64,000 nucleotides of DNA from contig OU612074.1 of NCBI GenBank assembly GCA_914767715.1, forward strand, positions 8,075,501 through 8,139,500. Direction: 5' to 3'. The stretch comes from Membranipora membranacea (taxonomy: Eukaryota > Bryozoa > Gymnolaemata > Cheilostomatida > Membraniporidae). The notes under the pieces were generated by a model. The model made no database searches. It saw only the letters and a program-made list of their open reading frames with translations, and was not told where the DNA came from. A program made the position numbers and the translations under genes. How positions within the stretch are numbered: position 1 is the first letter of the stretch; the number at the start of each line of letters is the position of its first letter. This document shows positions 11,650 through 24,728 of this stretch, one piece after another.

Positions 11650-12990
11650 CTTTAAATTTTCAAAAATATACCAAGGGTGGGTATCATGGTTTTTTTTCGC
11701 TCGGGTCAAAAAATAGATTTGCTTCCAACCTACCTCATAAGGAGGAGCAACTCCTGCTTGTCTCAAATCTGAAATCCGTTTGGCTCTGTGGGTCTCCGTT
11801 CTCCGTCAGCGCCAACTTTAACGACGTTCACTTTCACACTAAAAAAACATGCCAAACGGCAGCAGTAAAAACTTAAATCTCTGTCGCAATCATACCTAAC
11901 TCCGACCAGTTCAAGCCCCCAAGGACCTTATTTAAAATCCAGAATATGGAGATCCTCGGATAACCTGGTGGCTAATTAAGCTGACTTTAAATTTTCAAAA
12001 ATATACCAAGGGTGGGTATCATGGTTTTTTTTCGCTCGGGTCAAAAAATAGATCTGCTTCCAACCTACCTCATAAGGAGGAGCAACTCCTGCATGTCTCA
12101 AATCTGAAATCCGTTTGACTCTGTGGGTCTCCGTTCTCCGTCAGCGCCAACTTTAACGACGTCCACTTTCACACTAAAAAAACATGCCAAACGGCAGCAG
12201 CAAAAAATTAAATCTCTGTCGCAATCATACCTAACTCCGACCAGTTCAAGCCCCCAAAGACCTTATTTAAAATCCAGAATATGGAGATCCTCGGATAACC
12301 TAGTGGCTAATTAAGCTGACTTTAAATTTTCAAAAATATACCAAGGGTGGGTATCATGGTTTTTTTTCGCTCGGGTCAAAAAATAGATTTGCTTCCAACC
12401 TACCTCATAAGGAGGAGCAACTCCTGCTTGTCTCAAATCTGAAATCCGTTTGGCTCTGTGGGTCTCCGTTCTCCGTCAGCGCCAACTTTAACGACGTTCA
12501 CTTTCACACTAAAAAAACATGCCAAACGGCAGCAGTAAAAACTTAAATCTCTGTCGCAATCATACCTAACTCCGACCAGTTCAAGCCCCCAAGGACCTTA
12601 TTTAAAATCCAGAATATGGAGATCCTCGGAAAACCTGGTGGCTAATTAAGCTGACTTTAAATTTTCAAAAATATACCAAGGGTGGGTATCATGGTTTTTT
12701 TTCGCTCGGGTCAAAAAATAGATCTGCTTCCAACCTACCTCATAAGGAGGAGCAACTCCTGCATGTCTCAAATCTGAAATCCGTTTGACTCTGTGGGTCT
12801 CCGTTCTCCGTCAGCGCCAACTTTAACAACGTCCACTTTCACACTAAAAAAACATGCCAAACGGCAGCAGCAAAAAATTAAATCTCTGTCGCAATCATAC
12901 CTAACTCCGACCAGTTCCAGCCCCCAAGGACCTTATTTAAAATCCAGAATATGGAGATCCTCGGATAACCTAGTGGCTAATTAAGCTGAC
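11650..12990 (+). repeat. Tetramer duplication, copy 1 (1,340 bp)
   Basis: Two dimers duplicated exactly in tandem. Private variants shared with the next copy at an offset of exactly 1,340: CCCCAAAGACC (about 12,255), CTCGGAAAACC (about 12,628), TTTAACAACGTCC (about 12,824) and AGTTCCAGCCC (about 12,915). Confidence 0.85.
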
Positions 12991-14305
12991 TTTAAATTTT
13001 CAAAAATATACCAAGGGTGGGTATCATGGTTTTTTTTCGCTCGGGTCAAAAAATAGATTTGCTTCCAACCTACCTCATAAGGAGGAGCAACTCCTGCTTG
13101 TCTCAAATCTGAAATCCGTTTGGCTCTGTGGGTCTCCGTTCTCCGTCAGCGCCAACTTTAACGACGTTCACTTTCACACTAAAAAAACATGCCAAACGGC
13201 AGCAGTAAAAACTTAAATCTCTGTCGCAATCATACCTAACTCCGACCAGTTCAAGCCCCCAAGGACCTTATTTAAAATCCAGAATATGGAGATCCTCGGA
13301 TAACCTGGTGGCTAATTAAGCTGACTTTAAATTTTCAAAAATATACCAAGGGTGGGTATCATGGTTTTTTTTCGCTCGGGTCAAAAAATAGATCTGCTTC
13401 CAACCTACCTCATAAGGAGGAGCAACTCCTGCATGTCTCAAATCTGAAATCCGTTTGACTCTGTGGGTCTCCGTTCTCCGTCAGCGCCAACTTTAACGAC
13501 GTCCACTTTCACACTAAAAAAACATGCCAAACGGCAGCAGCAAAAAATTAAATCTCTGTCGCAATCATACCTAACTCCGACCAGTTCAAGCCCCCAAAGA
13601 CCTTATTTAAAATCCAGAATATGGAGATCCTCGGATAACCTAGTGGCTAATTAAGCTGACTTTAAATTTTCAAAAATATACCAAGGGTGGGTATCATGGT
13701 TTTTTTTCGCTCGGGTCAAAAAATAGATTTGCTTCCAACCTACCTCATAAGGAGGAGCAACTCCTGCTTGTCTCAAATCTGAAATCCGTTTGGCTCTGTG
13801 GGTCTCCGTTCTCCGTCAGCGCCAACTTTAACGACGTTCACTTTCACACTAAAAAAACATGCCAAACGGCAGCAGTAAAAACTTAAATCTCTGTCGCAAT
13901 CATACCTAACTCCGACCAGTTCAAGCCCCCAAGGACCTTATTTAAAATCCAGAATATGGAGATCCTCGGAAAACCTGGTGGCTAATTAAGCTGACTTTAA
14001 ATTTTCAAAAATATACCAAGGGTGGGTATCATGGTTTTTTTTCGCTCGGGTCAAAAAATAGATCTGCTTCCAACCTACCTCATAAGGAGGAGCAACTCCT
14101 GCATGTCTCAAATCTGAAATCCGTTTGACTCTGTGGGTCTCCGTTCTCCGTCAGCGCCAACTTTAACAACGTCCACTTTCACACTAAAAAAACATGCCAA
14201 ACGGCAGCAGCAAAAAATTAAATCTCTGTCGCAATCATACCTAACTCCGACCAGTTCCAGCCCCCAAGGACCTTATTTAAAATCCAGAATATGGAGATCC
14301 TCGGA
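12990..14305 (+). repeat. Tetramer duplication, copy 2
   Basis: Carries the same four private variants as the previous copy at about 13,595, 13,968, 14,164 and 14,255. The match ends near 14,305: copy 1 reads ACCTAGTGG at the junction and this copy reads ACCTGGTGG. The following monomer has a nine-base T-run and CTGCGTGTC. Confidence 0.85.
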
Positions 14306-14339
14306 TAACCTGGTGGCTAATTAAGCTGACTTTAAATTT

Positions 14340-15100
14340 TCAAAAATATACCAAGGGTGGGTATCATGGTTTTTTTTTCGCTCGGGTCAAAAAATAGATC
14401 TGCTTCCAACCTACCTCATAAGGAGGAGCAACTCCTGCGTGTCTCAAATCTGAAATCCGTTTGGCTCTGTGGGTCTCCGTTCTCCGTCAGCGCCAACTTT
14501 AACGACGTCCACTTTCACACTAAAAAAACATGCCAAACGGCAGCAGTAAAAAATTAAATCTCTGTCGCAATCATACCTAACTCCGACCAGTTCAAGCCCC
14601 CAAGGACCTTATTTAAAATCCAGAATATGGAGATCCTCGGATAACCTGGTGGCTAATTAAGCTGACTTCAAATTTTCAAAAATATACCAAGGGTGGGTAT
14701 CATGGTTTTTTTTCGCTCGGGTCAAAAAATAGATCTGCTTCCAACCTACCTCATAAGGAGGAGCAACTCCTGCATGTCTCAAATCTGAAATCCGTTTGGC
14801 TCTGTGGGTCTCCGTTCTCCGTCAGCGCCAACTTTAATGACGTCCACTTTCACACTAAAAAAACATGCCAAACGGCAGCAGCAAAAAATTAAATCTCTGT
14901 CGCAATCATACCTAACTCCGACCAGTTCAAGCCCACAAGGACCTTATTTAAAATCCAGAATATGGAGATCCTCGGATAACCTGGTGGCTAATTAAGCTGA
15001 CTTTAAATTTTCAAAAATATACCAAGGGTGGGTATCATGGTTTTTTTCCGCTCGGGTCAAAAAATAGATTTGCTTCCAACCTACCTCATAAGAAGGAGCA
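14340..15100 (+). repeat. Segment duplicated at 19,700-20,460 (16-monomer offset)
   Basis: The ordered variants CTGCGTGTC (about 14,435), TTTAATGACGTCC (about 14,832), GCCCACAAGG (about 14,931) and CATAAGAAGGAGC (about 15,087) recur at 19,793, 20,190, 20,289 and 20,445, an offset near 5,358 bp. The last three occur again in the tetramer starting at 21,414. This copy alone has GACTTCAAATTTTC at about 14,665. Confidence 0.75.
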
Positions 15101-16003
15101 ACTCCTGCTTGTCTCAAATCTGAAATCCGTTTGGCTCTGTGGGTCTCCGTTCTCCGTCAGCGCCAACTTTAACGACGTCCACTTTCACACTAAAAAAACA
15201 TGCCAAACGGCAGCAGCAAAAAATTAAATCTCTGTCGCAATCATACCTAACTCCGACCAGTTCAAGCCCCCAAGGACCTTATTTAAAATCCAGAATATGG
15301 AGATCCTCGGATAACCTAGTGGTTAATTAAGCTGACTTTAAATTTTCAAAAATATACCAAGGGTGGGTATCATGGTTTTTTTTCGCTCGGGTCAAAAAAT
15401 AGATTTGCTTCCAACCTACCTCATAAGGAGGAGCAACTCCTGCTTGTCTCAAATCTGAAATCCGTTTGGCTCTGTGGGTCTCCGTTCTCCGTCAGCGCCA
15501 ACTTTAACGACGTTCACTTTCACACTAAAAAAACATGCCAGACGGCAGCAGTAAAAACTTAAATCTCTGTCGCAATCATACCTAACTCCGACCAGTTCAA
15601 GCCCCCAAGGACCTTATTTAAAATCCAGAATATGGAGATCCTCGGATAACCTGGTGGCTAATTAAGCTGACTTTAAATTTTCAAAAATATACCAAGGGTG
15701 GGTATCATGGTTTTTTTTCGCTCGGGTCAAAAAATAGATCTGCTTCCAACCTACCTCATAAGGAGGAGCAACTCCTGCATGTCTCAAATCTGAAATCCGT
15801 TTGACTCTGTGGGACTCCGTTCTCCGTCAGCGCCAACTTTAACGACGTCCACTTTCACACTAAAAAAACATGCCAAACGGCAGCAGCAAAAAATTAAATC
15901 TCTGTCGCAATCATACCTAACTCCGACCAGTTCAAGCCCCCAAGGACCTTATTTAAAATCCAGAATATGGAGATCCTCGGATAACCTGGTGGCTAATTAA
16001 GCT

Positions 16004-16330
16004 GACTTTAAATTTTCAAAAATATAACAAGGGTGGGTATCATGGTTTTTTCCCTCGGGTCAAAAAATAGATCTGCTTCCAACCTACCTCATAAGGAGGA
16101 GCAACTCCTGCATGTCTCAAATCTGAAATCCGTTTGGCTCTGTGGGTCTCCGTTCTCCGTCAGCGCCAACTTTAACGACGTCCACTTTCACACTAAAAAA
16201 ACATGCCAAACCGCAGCAGCAAAAAATTAAATCTCTGTCGCAATGATACCTAACTCCGACGAGTTCAAGCCCCCAAGGACCTTATTTAAAATCCAGAATA
16301 TGGAGATCCTCGGATAACGGTGTGGCAAAT
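16004..16330 (+). repeat. Second copy of the rare-haplotype monomer, with clustered changes
   Basis: Shares the rare variants of 10,980-11,310 (AACAAGGG, T6CCCTCGGG, AAACCGCAGC, CAATGATACC, CGACGAGTTC, ATTGAGCTG). It also has several changes packed between about 16,317 and 16,328, where the usual CCTGGTGGCTAATT reads CGGTGTGGCAAATT. No other monomer I examined shows that string. Confidence 0.85.
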
Positions 16331-19300
16331 TGAGCTGACTTTAATTTTTCAAAAATATACCAAGGGTGGGTATCATGGTTTTTTTTCGCTCGGGTCAAAA
16401 AATAGATCTGCTTCCAACCTACCTCATAAGGAGGAGCAACTCCTGCATGTCTCAAATCTGAAATCCGTTTGGCTCTGTGGGTCTCCGTTCTCCGTCAGCG
16501 CCAACTTTAACGACGTCCACTTTCACACTAAAAAAACATGCCAAACGGCAGCAGCAAAAAATTAAATCTCTGTCGCAATCATACCTAACTCCGACCAGTT
16601 CAAGCCCCCAAGGACCTTATTTAAAATCCAGAATATGGAGATCCTCGGATAACCTAGTGGCTAATTAAGCTGACTTTAAATTTTCAAAAATATACCAAGG
16701 GTGGGTATCATGGTTTTTTTTCGCTCGGGTCAAAAAATAGATTTGCTTCCAACCTACCTCATAAGGAGGAGCAACTCCTGCTTGTCTCAAATCTGAAATC
16801 CGTTTGGCTTTGTGGGTCTCCGTTCTCCGTCAGCGCCAACTTTAACGACGTTCACTTTCACACTAAAAAAACATGCCAAACGGCAGCAGTAAAAACTTAA
16901 ATCTCTGTCGCAATCATACCTAACTCCGACCAGTTCAAGCCCCCAAGGACCTTATTTAAAATCCAGAATATGGAGATCCTCGGATAACCTGGTGGCTAAT
17001 TAAGCTGACTTTAAATTTTCAAAAATATACCAAGGGTGGGTATCATGGTTTTTTTTCGCTCGGGTCAAAAAATAGATCTGCTTCCAACCTACCTCATAAG
17101 GAGGAGCAACTCCTGCATGTCTCAAATCTGAAATCCGTTTGACTCTGTGGGTCTCCGTTCTCCGTCAGCGCCAACTTTAACGACGTCCACTTTCACACTA
17201 AAAAAACATGCCAAACGGCAGCAGCAAAAAATTAAATCTCTGTCGCAATCATACCTAACTCCGACCAGTTCAAGCCCCCAAGGACCTTATTTAAAATCCA
17301 GAATATGGAGATCCTCGGATAACCTAGTGGCTAATTAAGCTGACTTTAAATTTTCAAAAATATACCAAGGGTGGGTATCATGGTTTTTTTTCGCTCGGGT
17401 CAAAAAATAGATTTGCTTCCAACCTACCTCATAAGGAGGAGCAACTCCTGCTTGTCTCAAATCTGAAATCCGTTTGGCTCTGTGGGTCTCCGTTCTCCGT
17501 CAGCGCCAACTTTAACGACGTTCACTTTCACACTAAAAAAACATGCCAAACGGCAGCAGTAAAAACTTAAATCTCTGTCGCAATCATACCTAACTCCGAC
17601 CAGTTCAAGCCCCCAAGGACCTTATTTAAAATCCAGAATATGGAGATCCTCGGATAACCTGGTGGCTAATTAAGCTGACTTTAAATTTTCAAAAATATAC
17701 CAAGGGTGGGTATCATGGTTTTTTTTCGCTCGGGTCAAAAAATAGATCTGCTTCCAACCTACCTCATAAGGAGGAGCAACTCCTGCATGTCTCAAATCTG
17801 AAATCCGTTTGACTCTGTGGGTCTCCGTTCTCCGTCAGCGCCAACTTTAACGACGTCCACTTTCACACTTAAAAAACATGCCAAACGGCAGCAGCAAAAA
17901 ATTAAATCTCTGTCGCAATCATACCTAACTCCGACCAGTTCAAGCCCCCAAGGACCTTATTTAAAATCCAGAATATGGAGATCCTCGGATAACCTGGTGG
18001 CTAATTAAGCTGACTTTAAATTTTCAAAAATATACCAAGGGTGGGTATCATGGTTTTTTTTCGCTCGGGTCAAAAAATAGATCTGCTTCCAACCTACCTC
18101 ATAAGGAGGAGCAACTCCTGCGTGTCTCAAATCTGAAATCCGTTTGGCTCTGTGGGTCTCCGTTCTCCGTCAGCGCCAACTTTAACGACGTCCACTTTCA
18201 CACTAAAAAAACATCCCAAACGGCAGCAGTAAAAAATTAAATCTCTGTCGCAATCATACCTAACTCCGACCAGTTCAAGCCCCCAAGGACCTTATTTAAA
18301 ATCCAGAATATGGAGATCCTCGGATAACCTGGTGGCTAATTAAGCTGACTTTAAATTTTCAAAAATATACCAAGGGTGGGTATCATGGTTTTTTTTCGCT
18401 CGGGTCAAAAAATAGATTTGCTTCCAACCTACCTCATAAGGAGGAGCAACTCCTGCTTGTCTCAAATCTGAAATCCGTTTGGCTCTGTGGGTCTCCGTTC
18501 TCCGTCAGCGCCAACTTTAACGACGTTCACTTTCACACTAAAAAAACATGCCAGACGGCAGCAGTAAAAACTTAAATCTCTGTCGCAATCATACCTAACT
18601 CCGACCAGTTCAAGCCCCCAAGGACCTTATTTAAAATCCAGAATATGGAGATCCTCGGATAACCTGGTGGCTAATTAAGCTGACTTTAAATTTTCAAAAA
18701 TATACCAAGGGTGGGTATCATGGTTTTTTTTCGCTCGGGTCAAAAAATAGATCTGCTTCCAACCTACCTCATAAGGAGGAGCAACTCCTGCATGTCTCAA
18801 ATCTGAAATCCGTTTGACTCTGTGGGACTCCGTTCTCCGTCAGCGCCAACTTTAACGACGTCCACTTTCACACTAAAAAAACATGCCAAACGGCAGCAGC
18901 AAAAAATTAAATCTCTGTCGCAATCATACCTAACTCCGACCAGTTCAAGCCCCCAAGGACCTTATTTAAAATCCAGAATATGGAGATCCTCGGATAACCT
19001 AGTGGCTAATTAAGCTGACTTTAAATTTTCAAAAATATACCAAGGGTGGGTATCATGGTTTTTTTTCGCTCGGGTCAAAAAATAGATTTGCTTCCAACCT
19101 ACCTCATAAGGAGGAGCAACTCCTGCTTGTCTCAAATCTGAAATCCGTTTGGCTCTGTGGGTCTCCGTTCTCCGTCAGCGCCAACTTTAACGACGTTCAC
19201 TTTCACACTAAAAAAACATGCCAAACGGCAGCAGTAAAAACTTAAATCTCTGTCGCAATCATACCTAACTCCGACCAGTTCAAGCCCCCAAGGACCTTAT

Positions 19301-20074
19301 TTAAAATCCAGAATATGGAGATCCTCGGATAACCTGGTGGCTAATTAAGCTGACTTTAAATTTTCAAAAATATACCAAGGGTGGGTATCATGGTTTTTTT
19401 TCGCTCGGGTCAAAAAATAGATCTGCTTCCAACCTACCTCATAAGGAGGAGCAACTCCTGCATGTCTCAAATCTGAAATCCGTTTGACTCTGTGGGTCTC
19501 CGTTCTCCGTCAGCGCCAACTTTAACGACGTCCACTTTCACACTAAAAAAACATGCCAAACGGCAGCAGCAAAAAATTAAATCTCTGTCGCAATCATACC
19601 TAACTCCGACCAGTTCAAGCCCCCAAGGACCTTATTTAAAATCCAGAATATGGAGATCCTCGGATAACCTGGTGGCTAATTAAGCTGACTTTAAATTTTC
19701 AAAAATATACCAAGGGTGGGTATCATGGTTTTTTTTCGCTCGGGTCAAAAAATAGATCTGCTTCCAACCTACCTCATAAGGAGGAGCAACTCCTGCGTGT
19801 CTCAAATCTGAAATCCGTTTGGCTCTGTGGGTCTCCGTTCTCCGTCAGCGCCAACTTTAACGACGTCCACTTTCACACTAAAAAAACATGCCAAACGGCA
19901 GCAGTAAAAAATTAAATCTCTGTCGCAATCATACCTAACTCCGACCAGTTCAAGCCCCCAAGGACCTTATTTAAAATCCAGAATATGGAGATCCTCGGAT
20001 AACCTGGTGGCTAATTAAGCTGACTTTAAATTTTCAAAAATATACCAAGGGTGGGTATCATGGTTTTTTTTCGC

Positions 20075-21413
20075 TCGGGTCAAAAAATAGATCTGCTTCC
20101 AACCTACCTCATAAGGAGGAGCAACTCCTGCATGTCTCAAATCTGAAATCCGTTTGGCTCTGTGGGTCTCCGTTCTCCGTCAGCGCCAACTTTAATGACG
20201 TCCACTTTCACACTAAAAAAACATGCCAAACGGCAGCAGCAAAAAATTAAATCTCTGTCGCAATCATACCTAACTCCGACCAGTTCAAGCCCACAAGGAC
20301 CTTATTTAAAATCCAGAATATGGAGATCCTCGGATAACCTGGTGGCTAATTAAGCTGACTTTAAATTTTCAAAAATATACCAAGGGTGGGTATCATGGTT
20401 TTTTTCCGCTCGGGTCAAAAAATAGATTTGCTTCCAACCTACCTCATAAGAAGGAGCAACTCCTGCTTGTCTCAAATCTGAAATCCGTTTGGCTCTGTGG
20501 GTCTCCGTTCTCCGTCAGCGCCAACTTTAACGACGTCCACTTTCACACTAAAAAAACATGCCAAACGGCAGCAGTAAAAAATTAAATCTCTGTCGCAATC
20601 ATACCTAACTCCGACCAGTTCAAGCCCCCAAGGACCTTATTTAAAATCCAGAATATGGAGATCCTCGGATAACCTGGTGGCTAATTAAGCTGACTTTAAA
20701 TTTTCAAAAATATACCAAGGATGGGTATCATGGTTTTTTTTCGCTCAGGTCAAAAAATAGATCTGCTTCCAACCTACCTCATAAGGAGGAGCAACTCCTG
20801 CATGTCTCAAATCTGAAATCCGTTTGGCTCTGTGGGTCTCCGTTCTCCGTCAGCGCTAACTTTAACGACGTCCACTTTCACACTAAAAAAACATGCCAAA
20901 CGGCAGCAGTAAAAAATTAAATCTCTGTCGCAATCATACCTAACTCCGACCAGTTCAAGCCCCCAAGGACCTTATTTAAAATCCAGAATATGGAGATCCT
21001 CGGATAACTTGGTGGCTAATTAAGCTGACTTTAAATTTTCAAAAATATACCAAGGGTGGGTATCATGGTTTTTTTCCGCTCGGGTCAAAAAATAGATTTG
21101 CTTCCAACCTACCTCATAAGGAGGAGCAACTCCTGCTTGTCTCAAATCTGAAATCCGTTTGGCTCTGTGGGTCTCCGTTCTCCGTCAGCGCCAACTTTAA
21201 CGACGTCCACTTTCACACTAAAAAAACATGCCAAACGGCAGCAGTAAAAAATTAAATCTCTGTCGAAATCATACCTAACTCCGACCAGTTCAAGCCCCCA
21301 AGGACCTTATTTAAAATCCAGAATATGGAGATCCTCGGATAACCTGGTGGCTAATTAAGCTGACTTTAAATTTTCAAAGATATACCAAGGGTGGATATCA
21401 TGGTTTTTTTCCC
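20075..21413 (+). repeat. Tetrameric higher-order repeat, block I copy 1 (1,339 bp)
   Basis: Four monomers with ordered private variants repeated 1,339 bp downstream: TTTAATGACG (about 20,191), GCCCACAAGG (20,289), CATAAGAAGG (20,445), CCAAGGATGGG (20,716), CGCTCAGGTC (20,742), CAGCGCTAAC (20,853), ATAACTTGG (21,005), TGTCGAAATC (21,262), TTCAAAGATATACC (21,372) and GGTGGATATC with T7CCCTCGG (21,390-21,417). Confidence 0.9.
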
Positions 21414-22752
21414 TCGGGTCAAAAAATAGATCTGCTTCCAACCTACCTCATAAGGAGGAGCAACTCCTGCATGTCTCAAATCTGAAATCCGTTTGGCTCT
21501 GTGGGTCTCCGTTCTCCGTCAGCGCCAACTTTAATGACGTCCACTTTCACACTAAAAAAACATGCCAAACGGCAGCAGCAAAAAATTAAATCTCTGTCGC
21601 AATCATACCTAACTCCGACCAGTTCAAGCCCACAAGGACCTTATTTAAAATCCAGAATATGGAGATCCTCGGATAACCTGGTGGCTAATTAAGCTGACTT
21701 TAAATTTTCAAAAATATACCAAGGGTGGGTATCATGGTTTTTTTCCGCTCGGGTCAAAAAATAGATTTGCTTCCAACCTACCTCATAAGAAGGAGCAACT
21801 CCTGCTTGTCTCAAATCTGAAATCCGTTTGGCTCTGTGGGTCTCCGTTCTCCGTCAGCGCCAACTTTAACGACGTCCACTTTCACACTAAAAAAACATGC
21901 CAAACGGCAGCAGTAAAAAATTAAATCTCTGTCGCAATCATACCTAACTCCGACCAGTTCAAGCCCCCAAGGACCTTATTTAAAATCCAGAATATGGAGA
22001 TCCTCGGATAACCTGGTGGCTAATTAAGCTGACTTTAAATTTTCAAAAATATACCAAGGATGGGTATCATGGTTTTTTTTCGCTCAGGTCAAAAAATAGA
22101 TCTGCTTCCAACCTACCTCATAAGGAGGAGCAACTCCTGCATGTCTCAAATCTGAAATCCGTTTGGCTCTGTGGGTCTCCGTTCTCCGTCAGCGCTAACT
22201 TTAACGACGTCCACTTTCACACTAAAAAAACATGCCAAACGGCAGCAGTAAAAAATTAAATCTCTGTCGCAATCATACCTAACTCCGACCAGTTCAAGCC
22301 CCCAAGGACCTTATTTAAAATCCAGAATATGGAGATCCTCGGATAACTTGGTGGCTAATTAAGCTGACTTTAAATTTTCAAAAATATACCAAGGGTGGGT
22401 ATCATGGTTTTTTTCCGCTCGGGTCAAAAAATAGATTTGCTTCCAACCTACCTCATAAGGAGGAGCAACTCCTGCTTGTCTCAAATCTGAAATCCGTTTG
22501 GCTCTGTGGGTCTCCGTTCTCCGTCAGCGCCAACTTTAACGACGTCCACTTTCACACTAAAAAAACATGCCAAACGGCAGCAGTAAAAAATTAAATCTCT
22601 GTCGAAATCATACCTAACTCCGACCAGTTCAAGCCCCCAAGGACCTTATTTAAAATCCAGAATATGGAGATCCTCGGATAACCTGGTGGCTAATTAAGCT
22701 GACTTTAAATTTTCAAAGATATACCAAGGGTGGATATCATGGTTTTTTTCCC
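21414..22752 (+). repeat. Tetrameric higher-order repeat, block I copy 2
   Basis: Carries all ten ordered variants of copy 1 at +1,339 bp (for example GCCCACAAGG at about 21,628, CGCTCAGGTC at 22,081, TGTCGAAATC at 22,601 and TTCAAAGATATACC at 22,711). I saw no difference at the diagnostic sites, so this is a recent tandem duplication. The next monomer (22,753 onward) starts like a third copy but has AACGACAGCAGC and TCCGGAATATGG, so the block stops there. Confidence 0.9.
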
Positions 22753-23390
22753 TCGGGTCAAAAAATAGATCTGCTTCCAACCTACCTCATAAGGAGGAGC
22801 AACTCCTGCATGTCTCAAATCTGAAATCCGTTTGGCTCTGTGGGTCTCCGTTCTCCGTCAGCGCTAACTTTAACGACGTCCACTTTCACACTAAAAAAAC
22901 ATGCCAAACGACAGCAGCAAAAAATTAAATCTCTGTCGCAATCATACCTAACTCCGACCAGTTCAAGCCCCCAAGGACCTTATTTAAAATCCGGAATATG
23001 GAGATCCTCGGATAACCTGGTGGCTAATTAAGCTGACTTTAAATTTTCAAAAATATACCAAGGGTGGGTATCATGGTTTTTTTCCGCTCGGGTCAAAAAA
23101 TAGATTTGCTTCCAACCTACCTCATAAGGAGGAGCAACTCCTGCTTGTCTCTAATCTGAAATCCGTTTGGCTCTGTGGGTCTCCGTTCTCCGTCAGCGCC
23201 AACTTTAACGACGTCCACTTTCACACTAAAAAAACATGCCAAACGGCAGCAGTAAAAAATTAAATCTCTGTCGCAATCATACCTAACTCCGACCAGTTCC
23301 AGCCCCCAAGGACCTTATTTAAGATCCAGAATATGGAGATCCTCGGATAACCTGGTGGCTAATTAAGCTGACTTTCAATTTTCAAAAATA
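22753..23390 (+). repeat. Two junction monomers between tetramer blocks I and II
   Basis: The first has CAGCGCTAAC (about 22,860), AACGACAGCAGC (about 22,908) and CCGGAATATGG (about 22,991); this combination recurs at about 30,150-30,285. The second has GTCTCTAATCTG (about 23,147), AGTTCCAGCCC (about 23,296) and TTTAAGATCC (about 23,317), which I did not see combined elsewhere. Confidence 0.75.
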
Positions 23391-24728
23391 TACCAAGGGT
23401 GGATATCATGGTTTTTTTCCCTCGGGTAAAAAAATAGATCTGCTTCCAACCTACCTCATAAGGAGGAGCAACTCCTGCATGTCTCAAATCTGAAATCCGT
23501 TTGGCTCTGTGGGTCTCCGTTCTCCGTCAGCGCCAACTTTAACGACGTCCACTTTCACACTAAAAAAACATGCCAAGCGGCAGCAGCAAAAAATTAAATC
23601 TCTGTCGCAATCATACCTAACTCCGACCAGTTCAAGCCCCCAAGGACCTTATTTAAAATCCAGAATATGGAGATCCTCGGATAACCTGGTGGCTAATTAA
23701 GCTGACTTTAAATTTTCAAAAATATACCAAGGGTGGGTATCATGGTTTTTTTCCGCTCGGGTCAAAAAATAGATTTGCTTCCAACCTACCTCATAAGCAG
23801 GAGCAACTCCTGCTTGTCTCAAATCTGAAATCCGTTTGGCTCTGTGGGTCTCCGTTCTCCGTCAGCGCCAACTTTAACGACGTCCACTTTCACACTAAAA
23901 AAACATGCCAAACGGCAGCAGTAAAAAATTAAATCTCTGTCGCAATCATACCTAACTCCGACCAGTTCAAGCCCCCAAGGACCTTATTTAAAATCCAGAA
24001 TATGGAGATCCTCGGATAACTTGGTGGCTAATTAAGCTGACTTTAAATTTTCAAAAATATACCAAGGGTGGGTATCATGGTTTTTTTCCGCTCGGGTCAA
24101 AAAATAGATTTGCTTCCAACCTACCTCATAAGGAGGAGCAACTCCTGCTTGTCTCAAATCTGAAATCCGTTTGGCTCTGTGGGTCTCCGTTCTCCGTCAG
24201 CGCCAACTTTAACGACGTCCACTTTCACACTAAAAAAACATGCCAAACGGCAGCAGTAAAAAATTAAATCTCTGTCGAAATCATACCTAACTCCGACCAG
24301 TTCAAGCCCCCAAGGACCTTATTTAAAATCCAGAATATGGAGATCCTCGGATAACCTAGTGGCTAATTAAGCTGACTTTAAATTTTCAAAAATATACCAA
24401 GGGTGGGTATCATGGTTTTTTTTCGCTCGGGTCAAAAAATAGATTTGCTTCCAACCTACCTCATAAGGAGGAGCAACTCCTGCTTGTCTCAAATCTGAAA
24501 TCCGTTTGGCTCTGTGGGTCTCCGTTTTCCGTCAGCGCCAATTTTAACGACGTTCACTTTCACACTAAAAAAACATGCCAAACCGCAGCAGCAAAAAATT
24601 AAATCTCTGTCGCAATCATACCTAACTCCGACCAGTTCAAGCCCTTAAGGACCTTATTTAAAATCCAGAATATGGAGATCCTCGGATAACCTGGTGGCTA
24701 ATTAAGCTGACTTTCAATTTTCAAAAAT
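23390..24728 (+). repeat. Tetrameric higher-order repeat, block II copy 1
   Basis: Ordered private variants: GGATATC with T7CCCTCGGGTAAAA (23,401-23,432), CCAAGCGGCAG (about 23,573), the perfect hairpin variant (23,795-23,815), ATAACTTGG (about 24,016), TGTCGAAATC (about 24,272), ACCTAGTGG (about 24,353), CCGTTTTCCGTC with CCAATTTTAAC (24,521-24,547), AACCGCAGC (about 24,581), GCCCTTAAGG (about 24,642) and GACTTTCAATTTTC (about 24,709). All recur in copy 2 about 1,339-1,341 bp downstream. Confidence 0.9.

Larger units (their letters stand above)
11340..20075 (+). repeat. Dimeric (670-bp) higher-order domain
   Basis: Two monomer types mostly alternate. One has TAGATCTG, CTGCATGTC, often CCGTTTGACTC, GACGTCC and CAGCAGCAAAAAATT. 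The other has TAGATTTG, CTGCTTGTC, GACGTTCAC and CAGCAGTAAAAACTT; copies of its GACGTTCAC site lie near 11,827, 12,487, 13,157, 13,837, 15,511, 16,849, 17,519, 18,523 and 19,193. Alternation is interrupted by a three-monomer stretch at 14,340-15,350 and by single monomers near 16,004, 18,045 and 19,716. Dimeric units of this kind arise when a two-monomer segment is amplified as one block. Confidence 0.85.
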
